A DNA stretch of 64,000 bases from Comamonadaceae bacterium (GTDB taxonomy: Bacteria > Pseudomonadota > Gammaproteobacteria > Burkholderiales > Burkholderiaceae_C): positions 1 to 64,000 of the forward strand of contig JAIXRJ010000016.1 in assembly GCA_027485235.1 (NCBI GenBank). The letters run 5' to 3'. Both the position numbers and the translations under genes were made by a program. Numbering within the stretch: the stretch's first letter is position 1; each line of letters starts with the position of its first letter. Of this stretch, positions 46,002 through 54,248 are shown piece after piece. The notes beneath the pieces were generated by a model that saw only the letters and a list, made by a program, of their open reading frames with translations, was not told the DNA's origin and searched no databases.

Positions 46002-49000
46002 ATGACATTGCATAAAGGCTTGTATGACCGTTTGATCTATGAAGACGAAGTTGGCGAGGTAGCTAGTCTGACAGGTCAACACCGCGCTCTTGTAACGACG
46101 CCAACCGCGCACCAAAGACGCGAACAGTTCATTGCTGAGTTAGTGCAACGTTTGCCGGAACTTTTGGACGCGGCGGCGGCTGATCAAACTGACTCAAGCG
46201 AAAAGGCAAAAGCTGAAATTGAACTGATTCGCCAAATGCTGATTCAGTTGCGTCTAGGCGGACAGGGTGAGCGTCTTCTCGCGATGCCAGCAAAGTTACT
46301 CAAGTCAGTTCACGCCCCAAATGCCGATGTTGCGATGCCCGCCACCGGGCTGCGCCATCCTTGGCTGTTCACGTCCGCTAGAACAGATCCTTCTTTGCTA
46401 AATGAATTACGCGCAGAGCTTAGTGCCGTGGACCGAGTGGATATTCTGGTTAGTTTCATTACTTGGAGCGGCGTGCGGAAGTTGCTGGATGTGCTGCAGC
46501 AAGTGACGGCGCTAGATGCCCATGGCAAACCGAAGACAAAATTTAGAATTCTGACGACCACCTACATTGGCGCCACCGAAGTTCGCGCGGTCGATGCATT
46601 CGCCAAACTGCCTGGCGTTGAATTGCGAATTTCTCTCGACGGTCGGCGTACTCGTTTGCACGCTAAAACATGGATTTTCCATCGCGCCACCCATTTCGGA
46701 ACGGCGTTCGTTGGAAGCGCCAATTTGTCTGAATCAGCGTTGATTGGCGGCATCGAGTGGACGGTGAAGTTTGCTCAAGCCAGTGAAACGTCGCTATTTT
46801 CTGCTGCGGTGGCCAATTTCGAAACACTGTGGAACGACAAGGAATTCCAGTCCTACGACCCCAACAATGAGAAACACCGAGAAGCCTTGACGCATGCGTT
46901 GACTAAGGAACGCAGTCATGGTGGTCGGAACGCTGCGCCCAGCGGCGTGGTGGTTGCGCTGCAGACCTGGTTTGATTTGCGCCCCAAGGCTTATCAACAG
47001 GAAATGCTCGATCAGTTAGCGTCTGAGCGTCGATTAGGCCGTCGGCGTAACCTGGTGGTGGCAGCCACTGGCACGGGTAAAACCGTTGTTGCAGCCTTTG
47101 ATTATTTGCGGCTTCGCGATGAAGAAGGTGCAGCCCCAAAATTGCTGTTCATTGCGCACCGTTCGCAAATTCTGTTGCAAGCGTTGTCTACATTCCGGCA
47201 AGTCTTAAGAGATCCGGCATTTGGCGAATTGATGGATGGTGAAAACTCACCAGCACAGTACGAGCACATATTCGCAACAATCAACTCGTTGCACAGCCGC
47301 GGGTTGGTCAGCCAACTGGGCAGCCATTTTTGGCGCATGGTCATCGTGGACGAGGCTCACCACTTGCTAGCCAACACCTTTGACCAGTTCATCAACATGG
47401 TGCAACCGCATTACTTGTTAGGGCTTACCGCCACACCCGAGCGTTCGGACGGCCTAAGCTTGACTCACTACTTTGACAGTCGTCCGGACGGTACACCCGC
47501 CGTGTCGCTGCGGTTATGGGATGCTCTGGACCAGCAACTACTTTGCCCTTTTGAGTATTACGCTACAGCAGACGATACCGACATGACCATGGTTGAATGG
47601 GGTCGAGGTACAGAGGTTGCACAACTTTCAAACATCGTTTCGGGCAATGCTGTACGGGCCAGAGCAGTGATGAATGCCGTAGAGAAATATGTGGCTGATT
47701 TGAACAGCCTCAAAGGCTTGGCATTTTGCGTCAGCGTGGCGCACGCTAATTTCATGGCTGAATTTTTTAACCGCTCAGGCTTGCCAGCTATCGCACTTAG
47801 CGGCGCGGACTCGCAGGATGCTCGAGCTGCCGCTGTGCAAAAACTCAGCGAAGGCCAGTTGAAGATCATTTGCAGCTGCGACGTGTTCAACGAGGGTGTT
47901 GACATTCCCGACACTAACGCCATCCTATTACTCCGTCCAACTCAAAGTCCCGTTATTTTTCAACAGCAAATCGGCCGCGGACTTAGGCTTGCTAAGGGCA
48001 AAGATGTATGCCTGGTATTGGATTTCGTAGGCCTGTACAGCAACGAATTCCGTTTTGATGTGCTGCTGCGATCTGTTACCGGCCAAAATCGGCGACAAAT
48101 TGTAGATTCAGTTACCAACGGTTTCAGCACACTCCCAGCAGGGGTACATATTCAATTTGACCGGGTGGCAAGGGATAGGGTCTTAGATAACCTGCGTGAA
48201 GTTTTGAACCTGAATGTGCGCCGCCTGTGCACCGAGTTGGCGGCGTGGGCTGCGCTGCAAAACGGCACCCCTTTACTGCTAAGAAACTTTTTGCTGGATA
48301 ACCATTTGGAGTTGACCGACATCTATACCGGTGGTGTTAATGCAAGGTCTTGGAGCAGCTTGAAACGGCGTACAAATCTGGAGCCTTTGCCTTTGGGCGA
48401 CCGCGAATCAGACTTGGCCCGCCGCATATCAAGCATGCTTCATGCAAACGATCCGAGATTGTTGGTCGCTTGGCAGACCGCGTTAGATTCTGGTCATATT
48501 GACACTCGGCGAGTGCAAATGTTGGCCTACCAATTACTGCCTTCGCGCGCAGAACTCATCTCACCCGCAGAGTTTTTGTCGCTTGTAATTGCCAACCCTG
48601 TTGTGCACGCCGAACTGCAGGAGATCGCAGGCATCTTGCTAGAACGCAGCTCGCTGGAACCACTTCCTCTTGCAGGAGCACCTCATCACTGGGCACTCAC
48701 TTTGCATGGCCGCTACACAAGAGCGGAGATTTTGTCCGCTGTGGGTTACTTGACGCCGATAGCTCGTCCACTTTCCGACAGTGGCTGTTTGCCATTGACA
48801 GAAGAAAAGATTGAAATTCTTTTTGTAACGCTCGATAAAAGCGAAGGATTTCAAGAGAGCGTGCAATACAAGGACTACGCTATCAGCCCCGAGCTTTTCC
48901 ACTGGCAAACACAAAATCGTGCGGGACCTGACAACAATTCTGGAAGACGCTACACAGAGAGCGGGACGAATGGATGGAAGTTTCAATTATTTGTCCGCGA

Positions 49001-49142
49001 AAACCGAGATTCCGCCTATGTGGCGGCGGGTTCTGTGCAATTGGTATCCCATGATGGTGATCGTCCTATTTCAATTACATGGCGGCTTGAACAACCGTTA
49101 ACTGCTGAGCTGTTTCGCAGCTTTAGCATATTGCGCGGTTAA
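46002..49142 (+). CDS. PLD-like nuclease / DEAD-box helicase / DUF3427 defence-type protein
   Basis: 1046 aa. Domains in order: a PLD-like nuclease region (~95-270) with LHAKTWIF (His220, Lys222) and GSANLSESAL; superfamily 2 helicase with Walker A ATGTGKT (Lys360), DEAHH (Asp450-Glu451) and motif VI QIGRGLRLAKG; and a DUF3427 C-terminus (~700-1046). Such fusions occur in restriction or phage-defence islands; the exact activity (DNA cleavage coupled to translocation) is inference. The ATG follows AAGGGA. Sampled lines are near 50% G+C against more than 60% in neighbours, and codon use is different, indicating horizontal transfer. No methyltransferase or partner gene is attached. Confidence 0.88.
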   Translation: MTLHKGLYDRLIYEDEVGEVASLTGQHRALVTTPTAHQRREQFIAELVQRLPELLDAAAADQTDSSEKAKAEIELIRQMLIQLRLGGQGERLLAMPAKLLKSVHAPNADVAMPATGLRHPWLFTSARTDPSLLNELRAELSAVDRVDILVSFITWSGVRKLLDVLQQVTALDAHGKPKTKFRILTTTYIGATEVRAVDAFAKLPGVELRISLDGRRTRLHAKTWIFHRATHFGTAFVGSANLSESALIGGIEWTVKFAQASETSLFSAAVANFETLWNDKEFQSYDPNNEKHREALTHALTKERSHGGRNAAPSGVVVALQTWFDLRPKAYQQEMLDQLASERRLGRRRNLVVAATGTGKTVVAAFDYLRLRDEEGAAPKLLFIAHRSQILLQALSTFRQVLRDPAFGELMDGENSPAQYEHIFATINSLHSRGLVSQLGSHFWRMVIVDEAHHLLANTFDQFINMVQPHYLLGLTATPERSDGLSLTHYFDSRPDGTPAVSLRLWDALDQQLLCPFEYYATADDTDMTMVEWGRGTEVAQLSNIVSGNAVRARAVMNAVEKYVADLNSLKGLAFCVSVAHANFMAEFFNRSGLPAIALSGADSQDARAAAVQKLSEGQLKIICSCDVFNEGVDIPDTNAILLLRPTQSPVIFQQQIGRGLRLAKGKDVCLVLDFVGLYSNEFRFDVLLRSVTGQNRRQIVDSVTNGFSTLPAGVHIQFDRVARDRVLDNLREVLNLNVRRLCTELAAWAALQNGTPLLLRNFLLDNHLELTDIYTGGVNARSWSSLKRRTNLEPLPLGDRESDLARRISSMLHANDPRLLVAWQTALDSGHIDTRRVQMLAYQLLPSRAELISPAEFLSLVIANPVVHAELQEIAGILLERSSLEPLPLAGAPHHWALTLHGRYTRAEILSAVGYLTPIARPLSDSGCLPLTEEKIEILFVTLDKSEGFQESVQYKDYAISPELFHWQTQNRAGPDNNSGRRYTESGTNGWKFQLFVRENRDSAYVAAGSVQLVSHDGDRPISITWRLEQPLTAELFRSFSILRG

Positions 49143-49229
49143 GCGTGGCTACTGATCAAAAACACAAGCTAAATTTGTCGCAAGCGTCCGTATCGTTCGT
49201 GAGTTGCCAGTTAATTTCAATTGCTTTCA

Positions 49230-49325
49230 TTAGTCCTTAAAACAACTGAGCCCAAACGGCAGCTGCAGGTAAATGTGAAACGCCGCCAGCGTTTCGCTGC
49301 GTGTCCAGTCGGTGGATCGTGCCAT
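49230..49325 (-). pseudogene. N-terminal remnant of an HNH-endonuclease gene
   Basis: 31 codons starting MARSTDWTRSETLAAFHIYL and reaching QLPFG before losing similarity and ending at TAA. The start closely follows the well-conserved N-terminus of a restriction-type HNH endonuclease family (R-S-T-x-W-T-R-x-E...LPFG). A GGGAGAA ribosome binding site is retained. The break lies near 49252, just right of the helicase gene. It is in the same orientation as the hypothetical gene upstream. Confidence 0.6.
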
Positions 49326-49350
49326 CTTGTGTTCTCCCTGACCGCAGATG

Positions 49351-49773
49351 TTAGCGGTCGTCGGGCCATGGCTGAGGTTTGGCTTGTCTGCGCAAATCGT
49401 TGGGGCGGATGTTTTGCCTAAAGGTGTCGGGGGGCCTGAAGCATTCTTCGGGCTTCACCATGTAGACCGTCCAATCGCCGTACAGCTTGCCGTCAAAGCA
49501 CAAGAGGTCGCCGTCGAGTTGCAGTTCCAAAAACGTGTCGTTGCTGCCGGTGATCATGTGGGCGTCGCTCAGGCTGGTGAACTCGACGTTCATGCTGCAA
49601 GCGTAGGTGGTGTGTACGTGTTTGAGCGGGCCCAGGGCGGGGCCATCAAAACCCCAGCCGTTCATCGCTTCTTGAGGCGTGTCGCGGCCATGGAACAAGC
49701 CCAAATACATGCCGGGTTTTTGGGGCCGAATGCCGTAAACGGGTGCATCGCCTGGTTGTGCGTGGTTGGGCAC
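49351..49773 (-). CDS. Conserved hypothetical protein
   Basis: 140 aa from a GTG at 49773 with a strong GGAGG site 5 bp upstream. Contains YGIRPQKPGMYLGLFHGRDT, then WGFDGPALGPLKHVHTTYAC and CFDGKLYGDWTVYMVKPEEC, a pattern that recurs in uncharacterised bacterial proteins but has no known function to me. No signal peptide or membrane segment. Gene order suggests it was cotranscribed with the HNH gene now truncated 25 bp downstream. Confidence 0.65.
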   Translation of the reverse strand: MPNHAQPGDAPVYGIRPQKPGMYLGLFHGRDTPQEAMNGWGFDGPALGPLKHVHTTYACSMNVEFTSLSDAHMITGSNDTFLELQLDGDLLCFDGKLYGDWTVYMVKPEECFRPPDTFRQNIRPNDLRRQAKPQPWPDDR

Positions 49774-49937
49774 ATCGCCTCCTTGTTGCAAAGGCGTACA
49801 GCTTACGAATGGGGCGGGGCTTTGTGTACCAGGGCTTTGCCTGGGGTGTGGTGGGTTGTGCAGGCGCTGATTCAGAGTGCGGCCCACTCGCCCTCATCGG
49901 CACAATAAGCCCTGCCTGTTTCAAAAAGGAGTCCAGC

Positions 49938-50150
49938 ATGGCTTCCCGAAATTTTGTGCGGACAGATCATTCGGCTTCGCTGATGGAGCAAGGCGAATCC
50001 GAAGACGCTGACCGGCTAGCGGTTTTGCGAAAAGCTGCCCGAGAGGGCATTGCCGATATCGACGCCGGGCGTTTCAAAACATTTGAATCCAGGCAAGGCT
50101 TGCGCGATCACCTGCAGGGCATGGCTGCCAAAGTGCGCACTGTTCGGTGA
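49938..50150 (+). CDS. ParD-like antitoxin
   Basis: 70 aa. The helical segment ADRLAVLRKAAREGIADIDA and the C-terminal MAAKVRT resemble ParD/RHH antitoxins, which bind DNA with the N-terminal strand-helix-helix and the toxin with the tail. AAAAGGAG lies 8 bp upstream. The adjacent toxin gene is only a fragment, so this is an orphan antitoxin that may persist as a regulator or as an anti-addiction protein. Confidence 0.65.
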   Translation: MASRNFVRTDHSASLMEQGESEDADRLAVLRKAAREGIADIDAGRFKTFESRQGLRDHLQGMAAKVRTVR

Positions 50151-50151
50151 G

Positions 50152-50277
50152 TCCGCTAGGGGCCGTTCGGTTGGCAGAAGGCGCCGCCATTTGGTGGTTT
50201 TCGGGACGGCGGAGGGTCGAGCCATCGATGTCATCCGGTGGCTTCACGACAGCATGGATTTGGCCTTGAATCAATAA
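50152..50277 (+). pseudogene. ParE/RelE-family toxin remnant
   Basis: Reading directly after the antitoxin, the frame gives RRRRHLVVFGTAEGRAIDVI and RWLHDSMDLALNQ, which corresponds to the C-terminal third of a ParE toxin (pattern RHL-x-F...I-x-V-x-R-x-LH-x-x-MD). The N-terminal two thirds are missing and no start codon precedes it. Confidence 0.55.
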
Positions 50278-50588
50278 CCCTGAAACAAGAAATCGAGTGC
50301 CGCTGTGATTTGGTTTTGTGCCTGGGCAAGTGAAGTCACCGGTGTCTTCAGCACCCGAAGGGGAATAGCGCCCATCTTGGGCGTTTCCAGTAAGTGATCT
50401 TCGCCATCGATGTTGAAGATCGGGGTTAATCGGGTCGATAACTTGACCCTCGGAAAGTGCTTGAGACTGCGCAATGGAATGACCAACCGGGTGTCCAGGC
50501 CATTGAGCAGATCGCTGTGTACATCCAGCAAGTAGGGTGTTGTCGTCGCAGAGCCGCCCGGGTTGGCATAGACGTCAAAGCGGGCCAT
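50271..50588 (-). CDS. ccdB: CcdB-family toxin
   Basis: 105 aa, opening with MARFDVYANPGG as in other CcdB proteins. Plasmid CcdB poisons DNA gyrase. In F-plasmid CcdB the last three residues Trp-Gly-Ile are needed for gyrase poisoning; here the end is FQGY, with Gln at the Trp position. Its target may have changed or it may be inactive. The ATG overlaps the ccdA stop (TGATG). It overlaps the ParE remnant by 7 bp at the other end. Confidence 0.8.
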   Translation of the reverse strand: MARFDVYANPGGSATTTPYLLDVHSDLLNGLDTRLVIPLRSLKHFPRVKLSTRLTPIFNIDGEDHLLETPKMGAIPLRVLKTPVTSLAQAQNQITAALDFLFQGY

Positions 50589-50866
50589 CAGAAGCTTTTC
50601 CATTCATCCAGTGGCAAACCTTCTGCCGCGATGGTTTGGTTGTAAGCCGCAATGAAATCTGCATGGTTCTCGCGCCATTGGCGCTCTTGTTCGCGTTGCA
50701 CAACGAGGCGCAGGTGTTGGTCGCAGACTTTCGAGATGTTGATGTCGAGCTGTTTGGCGGCTAACAGCACATCGCTGCTCAGGCTCAGATTGATGGCCCG
50801 TTTGCCTGTGCCAGATGGCGGTCGTTCTGTGTGGGGTAAGGCTGGCATCTTTGAACTCATGTGCAT
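50588..50866 (-). CDS. ccdA: CcdA-family antitoxin
   Basis: 92 aa. The family's N-terminal RHH region (KRAINLSLSSDVLLAAKQLD) binds the operator; the C-terminal QWRENHADFIAAYNQTIAAE and DEWKSF bind CcdB. Start at 50866 or at an ATG 6 bp later. The N-terminal tail is ~20 residues longer than in F-plasmid CcdA. Coupled to ccdB. Confidence 0.82.
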   Translation of the reverse strand: MHMSSKMPALPHTERPPSGTGKRAINLSLSSDVLLAAKQLDINISKVCDQHLRLVVQREQERQWRENHADFIAAYNQTIAAEGLPLDEWKSF

Positions 50867-50932
50867 TGGTAAATGCGTCTACTTTATGCGCATCAATGCG
50901 GCTGTGAGCGATCAGAACAGCGCATGGTCAAT

Positions 50933-51631
50933 TCAAGCACCCGAGTGCACAGCGCTTGGCCCCGGCCACACCATCACCCCCCGCAGCCCCACCCCATAAC
51001 TTTCAAACCCCTGCTCCGCCCAGCGCGCGCTGCTGTCGAGGTTGTCGTGTTGGTGGCCGTGCACCGTCATGCGCACGCCCATGCGGCGGGCCAGTTCGTC
51101 CAGCTCATAGAATCCGTGTTCGTGGTAACCGGGCGCTTCGTGGGTGATGAGGATGTCGGCCTGCAGTGCGGCCAGTTGTTCGACTTCGTCGGGGTAGATG
51201 CTGGACCAGTGTTTCAGGGGCTCGCCGCCTTGCCAGCGGTCTTGGCGCGGCGTGATGCGGGCGTGTTCTTCGCGGTTGCGAAACTTGGGGGCTTGCCGGT
51301 CTTTGGGGTACCACACCGCACCCCGAAACACGCCGCCCAGCCCGCCAATGCGCGTGCCGCAGGGCAGCATGACGACACGGCCATGGATGTTGCGGTCTGC
51401 CATTTCGCTCTGCCACACATGGGCAAAGTGGTCTGCATGGTCGGTGTCGTGGTTGCCGTGGATGTACCAGACGCGTTCGCGGATGGCCGCCAGCTCAATG
51501 TGCAGCGGGCGTGCCGGCTCCAGGTCGCCCAGCAGGATGACGGCGCGGGCGTCGGTGTGCAGGGCGGCATCGATTATGTGCTGCCACTGGCCGTGCGGGT
51601 CGCCACAAAAGAGGAGGGGGCCGGGGTGCAT
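50933..51631 (-). CDS. Calcineurin-like metallophosphoesterase
   Basis: 232 aa. All metal-site motifs are present in order: GDPHGQW (Asp and His), GDLEP, GNHDTD, THEAPGY and HGHQHD. These dinuclear enzymes act on nucleotides, nucleic acids or phosphoproteins; the specific substrate is unknown. It stands between CcdA and the DUF4143 ATPase, both on the same strand, with a 24-bp gap from the latter. It could be part of the island's defence content, though a housekeeping origin is possible. Confidence 0.85.
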   Translation of the reverse strand: MHPGPLLFCGDPHGQWQHIIDAALHTDARAVILLGDLEPARPLHIELAAIRERVWYIHGNHDTDHADHFAHVWQSEMADRNIHGRVVMLPCGTRIGGLGGVFRGAVWYPKDRQAPKFRNREEHARITPRQDRWQGGEPLKHWSSIYPDEVEQLAALQADILITHEAPGYHEHGFYELDELARRMGVRMTVHGHQHDNLDSSARWAEQGFESYGVGLRGVMVWPGPSAVHSGA

Positions 51632-51654
51632 GGGCGAAGTCCGTGCCTTGTGGT

Positions 51655-52833
51655 TCAGGTGGGGTTGAGCAATTCGAGCATGCCTTGCAAGCCAATGGCC
51701 TGTGCGCCTTGTCGAAGGCTGAAGCGCTCGTTACCCGGGTAAACCACGTAGCGTTGGCTGATGCCCAGATCGTCACATGCGTGTTTGAATCCGCGTTCGG
51801 GAGATGGCGCACTGGATCGTTTGACCTCGATCGCGATATCGGGTTGCCCGCCGCGTTCAAACAGCAGGTCAATTTCCGCACCATCGTGGGTGCGATAAAA
51901 GTAGGGCTTGAGCGATGGACAGGCTTGCGTGATCAGTGTTTCCAAAACAAAGCCTTCGTAGCTGGCCCCTGCAACGGGGTGGCCCAGCACGTCGTTTTCG
52001 TCTTTCAGGCCCAGCAAGGCATGCACCAAGCCGCTGTCGCGCACAAACACTTTGGGCGTCTTGACCAAGCGCTTGCCCACATTGGCAAACCAGGGTTGAA
52101 GTCGGCGCACCAAGTGCAGGTCAGTGAGCAGGTCGATGTAGCGGCCTACGGTCGGGGCACTGACACCTAAGCTGGCTGCCAGTTGCGCTTGATTGATTTG
52201 GCCGCCTTGTTGGTGCGCCAGCATGGTCCACAGGCGGCCCAGTGTTTCGGCGGGCATCCGGGGGGCGAACATGGGCACGTCACGTTCTAAATAAGAGCGG
52301 ATGAAGTCTTGCCGCCACGCCATGCTGTGTGCATCGTCTTGCGCCAGCAAACTGTCTGGAAAGCCGCCCCGGTTCCACAAAACAGATTCAGACAGACCCG
52401 CAGAAATGGCTTCGCTCAAGTTGATGGCATGCATGTCCAGATAGGCCACGCGACCTGCCAGGGTTTCGGAAGATTGCTGCATCAGTTCCATAGCGGCCGA
52501 GCCTAAGAGCAAAAAATGGCCGTAGCGCTGACCAGCTGCACGCCTTTCGTCAATGAGCCCGCGCAAGACGACAAAAAGTTCTGGCACGCGGTGGATTTCA
52601 TCGATAACGACGAGTTTGGGGGCTTGTGCCCTCAAATAGGTTTCGGGGTCTTCCAAGCGGCGGCGGTTTGAGGGAAGTTCCAAATCCAGGTACACCGCGC
52701 CTTGTGGCCAATCGGCCGCAAGTTGACGCGCAAGCGTGGTTTTCCCCATCTGACGGGGCCCGAGCAATACCGCAGCGGGCACGCCGGAACTGAGTCTTTG
52801 GTAGACAATGGAGGCGATTTGTCGATTGATCAT
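51655..52833 (-). CDS. ATP-binding protein, AAA_14/DUF4143 family
   Basis: 392 aa. Walker A LLGPRQMGKTTLAR (about 24-37) and Walker B LVVIDEIHRVPEL are followed by the winged-helix/DUF4143 part with VSAPTVGRYIDLLTDL and the PD-(D/E)XK-like end IDLLFERGGQPDIAIEVKRS. This family is widespread and often lies in mobile islands; its action is not established. The final motif resembles a nuclease core (ID...E-x-K). It starts near 52833, upstream of which there is an A+T-rich promoter-like patch. Confidence 0.88.
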   Translation of the reverse strand: MINRQIASIVYQRLSSGVPAAVLLGPRQMGKTTLARQLAADWPQGAVYLDLELPSNRRRLEDPETYLRAQAPKLVVIDEIHRVPELFVVLRGLIDERRAAGQRYGHFLLLGSAAMELMQQSSETLAGRVAYLDMHAINLSEAISAGLSESVLWNRGGFPDSLLAQDDAHSMAWRQDFIRSYLERDVPMFAPRMPAETLGRLWTMLAHQQGGQINQAQLAASLGVSAPTVGRYIDLLTDLHLVRRLQPWFANVGKRLVKTPKVFVRDSGLVHALLGLKDENDVLGHPVAGASYEGFVLETLITQACPSLKPYFYRTHDGAEIDLLFERGGQPDIAIEVKRSSAPSPERGFKHACDDLGISQRYVVYPGNERFSLRQGAQAIGLQGMLELLNPT

Positions 52834-52870
52834 TCCCGTAAATCATACATCATATATTTGATTTTCGGGG

Positions 52871-53020
52871 TTAATTGGGGTGTGACTCAGTAACATCTTG
52901 CACGAAAGCCCCAGCCGGTGACTGCATTTTGTAGAGGCCCGCCTTGTGGGGCGAGAGGTCGTGGTCGGCAGGGTTGATCGCGATGCGGGCAATTTGATCG
53001 CCCGTCAACCGCCGCCTCAC
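52871..53020 (-). CDS. Possible small protein coupled to the old yellow enzyme gene
   Basis: 49 codons from a GTG that overlaps the stop of the preceding gene by 4 bp (GTGA), ending at TAA. The product contains LTGDQIARIAINPADHDLSP and AGLYKMQSPAGAFVQDVTES. Family not recognised. The codon content looks host-like and the overlap arrangement suits translational coupling. It could also be a remnant. Confidence 0.3.
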   Translation of the reverse strand: MRRRLTGDQIARIAINPADHDLSPHKAGLYKMQSPAGAFVQDVTESHPN

Positions 53021-54105
53021 ATCGCCGGATAGTCGGTGTAACCCTCCGGCCCCGGTGCATAAAAGGTGCTGGAGTGGGCTTTGGCCAGTGGGGCGTTGGC
53101 TTGCAGGCGTTGCACCAGGTCGGGGTTGGAAATGTAGGCACGGCCAAAGGCCACGGCGTCGGCGCGGCCGGAGGCGATGGCGTCGATGGCCATGTCGCGG
53201 GTGTAGCCGTTGTTGGCGATGTAGGCGCCTTTGAAGGCTTGGCGTGCCCAGGCAAAGTCAAAGCCGGTCAGGTCACGCGGGCCACCGGTGGCGCCTTCCA
53301 CAAAGTGGATGAAGGCGATGCCGCGCTGGTTGAGCGCTTCGACCAGCGGGCCGAACACGGTCTGGGGCTTGCTCTCGGCCGAGTCGTTGGCGGGCGAGAC
53401 GGGCGAGAGGCGGATGCCGGTGCGGCCTGCGCCGATTTCGGCGGCCACGGCATCCACCACTTCGAGCGCAAAGCGGATGCGGTTTTGCGGTGAGCCGCCG
53501 TAGCCGTCGGTGCGCAGGTTGGTGCTGTCGCGCAAGAACTGGTCGATCAGGTAACCGTTGGCGCCGTGGATTTCCACACCGTCAAAACCGGCGCGCATGG
53601 CGTTGGCCGCGCCCTGGCGGTATTGCTGCACCACCTCTTGGATTTCTTCTGCGCTCAGGGCGTGTGGCACGGGGGCGGGCACTTTGCCGTTGCGGCCATA
53701 GGCCATCACTTTGGCGGCCACGGCCGAGGGGGCGATGGGCTCGGCCCCGCCGGTCAGGTCGGGGTGCGAGATGCGGCCCACATGCCAGATTTGCGCCACG
53801 ATCTTGCCGCCCGCGGCATGCACAGCCTGGGTGATGGGCTTCCAGCCTTCGACCTGCGCGTCGGAGTAAATGCCCGGCGTGGCCATGTAGCCTTTGCCAC
53901 CGGGCGAGACCTGCGTGCCCTCGCTGATGATCAGGCCTGCGTTGCTGCGCTGGCGGTAGTACGCGATGTTCATGGCGCTGCCGGGGATGTCGCCCGCGGC
54001 TTCGTCGGCGCGGCAGCGGGTCAGTGGCGCCATGACCACGCGGTTGGCCATCTCGATGTCGCCGATGCGGGTGGGTTGGAAAAGTTGGGCGAGGGTGTCG
54101 GTCAT
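53017..54105 (-). CDS. Old yellow enzyme-family alkene reductase (NemA-like)
   Basis: 362 aa TIM-barrel FMN protein. Motifs: MAPLTRCRAD near the N-terminus, IWHVGRISHP, FDGVEIHGANGYLIDQFLRD and the FMN phosphate site GRADAVAFGRAYISNPDL. Uses NAD(P)H to reduce activated C=C bonds, nitro-esters or similar electrophiles. The start is at 54105 (MTDTLAQLFQ); another ATG is 9 bp upstream and the frame continues to 54183. Divergent from the exonuclease gene. Confidence 0.9.
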   Translation of the reverse strand: MTDTLAQLFQPTRIGDIEMANRVVMAPLTRCRADEAAGDIPGSAMNIAYYRQRSNAGLIISEGTQVSPGGKGYMATPGIYSDAQVEGWKPITQAVHAAGGKIVAQIWHVGRISHPDLTGGAEPIAPSAVAAKVMAYGRNGKVPAPVPHALSAEEIQEVVQQYRQGAANAMRAGFDGVEIHGANGYLIDQFLRDSTNLRTDGYGGSPQNRIRFALEVVDAVAAEIGAGRTGIRLSPVSPANDSAESKPQTVFGPLVEALNQRGIAFIHFVEGATGGPRDLTGFDFAWARQAFKGAYIANNGYTRDMAIDAIASGRADAVAFGRAYISNPDLVQRLQANAPLAKAHSSTFYAPGPEGYTDYPAM

Positions 54106-54248
54106 GGGGGTCATGTGTTGAGGCCAAAAGTGAAGTCGGTCATTATGAGTGGCGCAGCGGCTTGTGGGCTGCCACCACATCACAGTCCGGCCCGAAGCCG
54201 CAACGCACTGGGGATAATGGCATTTCCTTCACCATTGAACACCACGCC

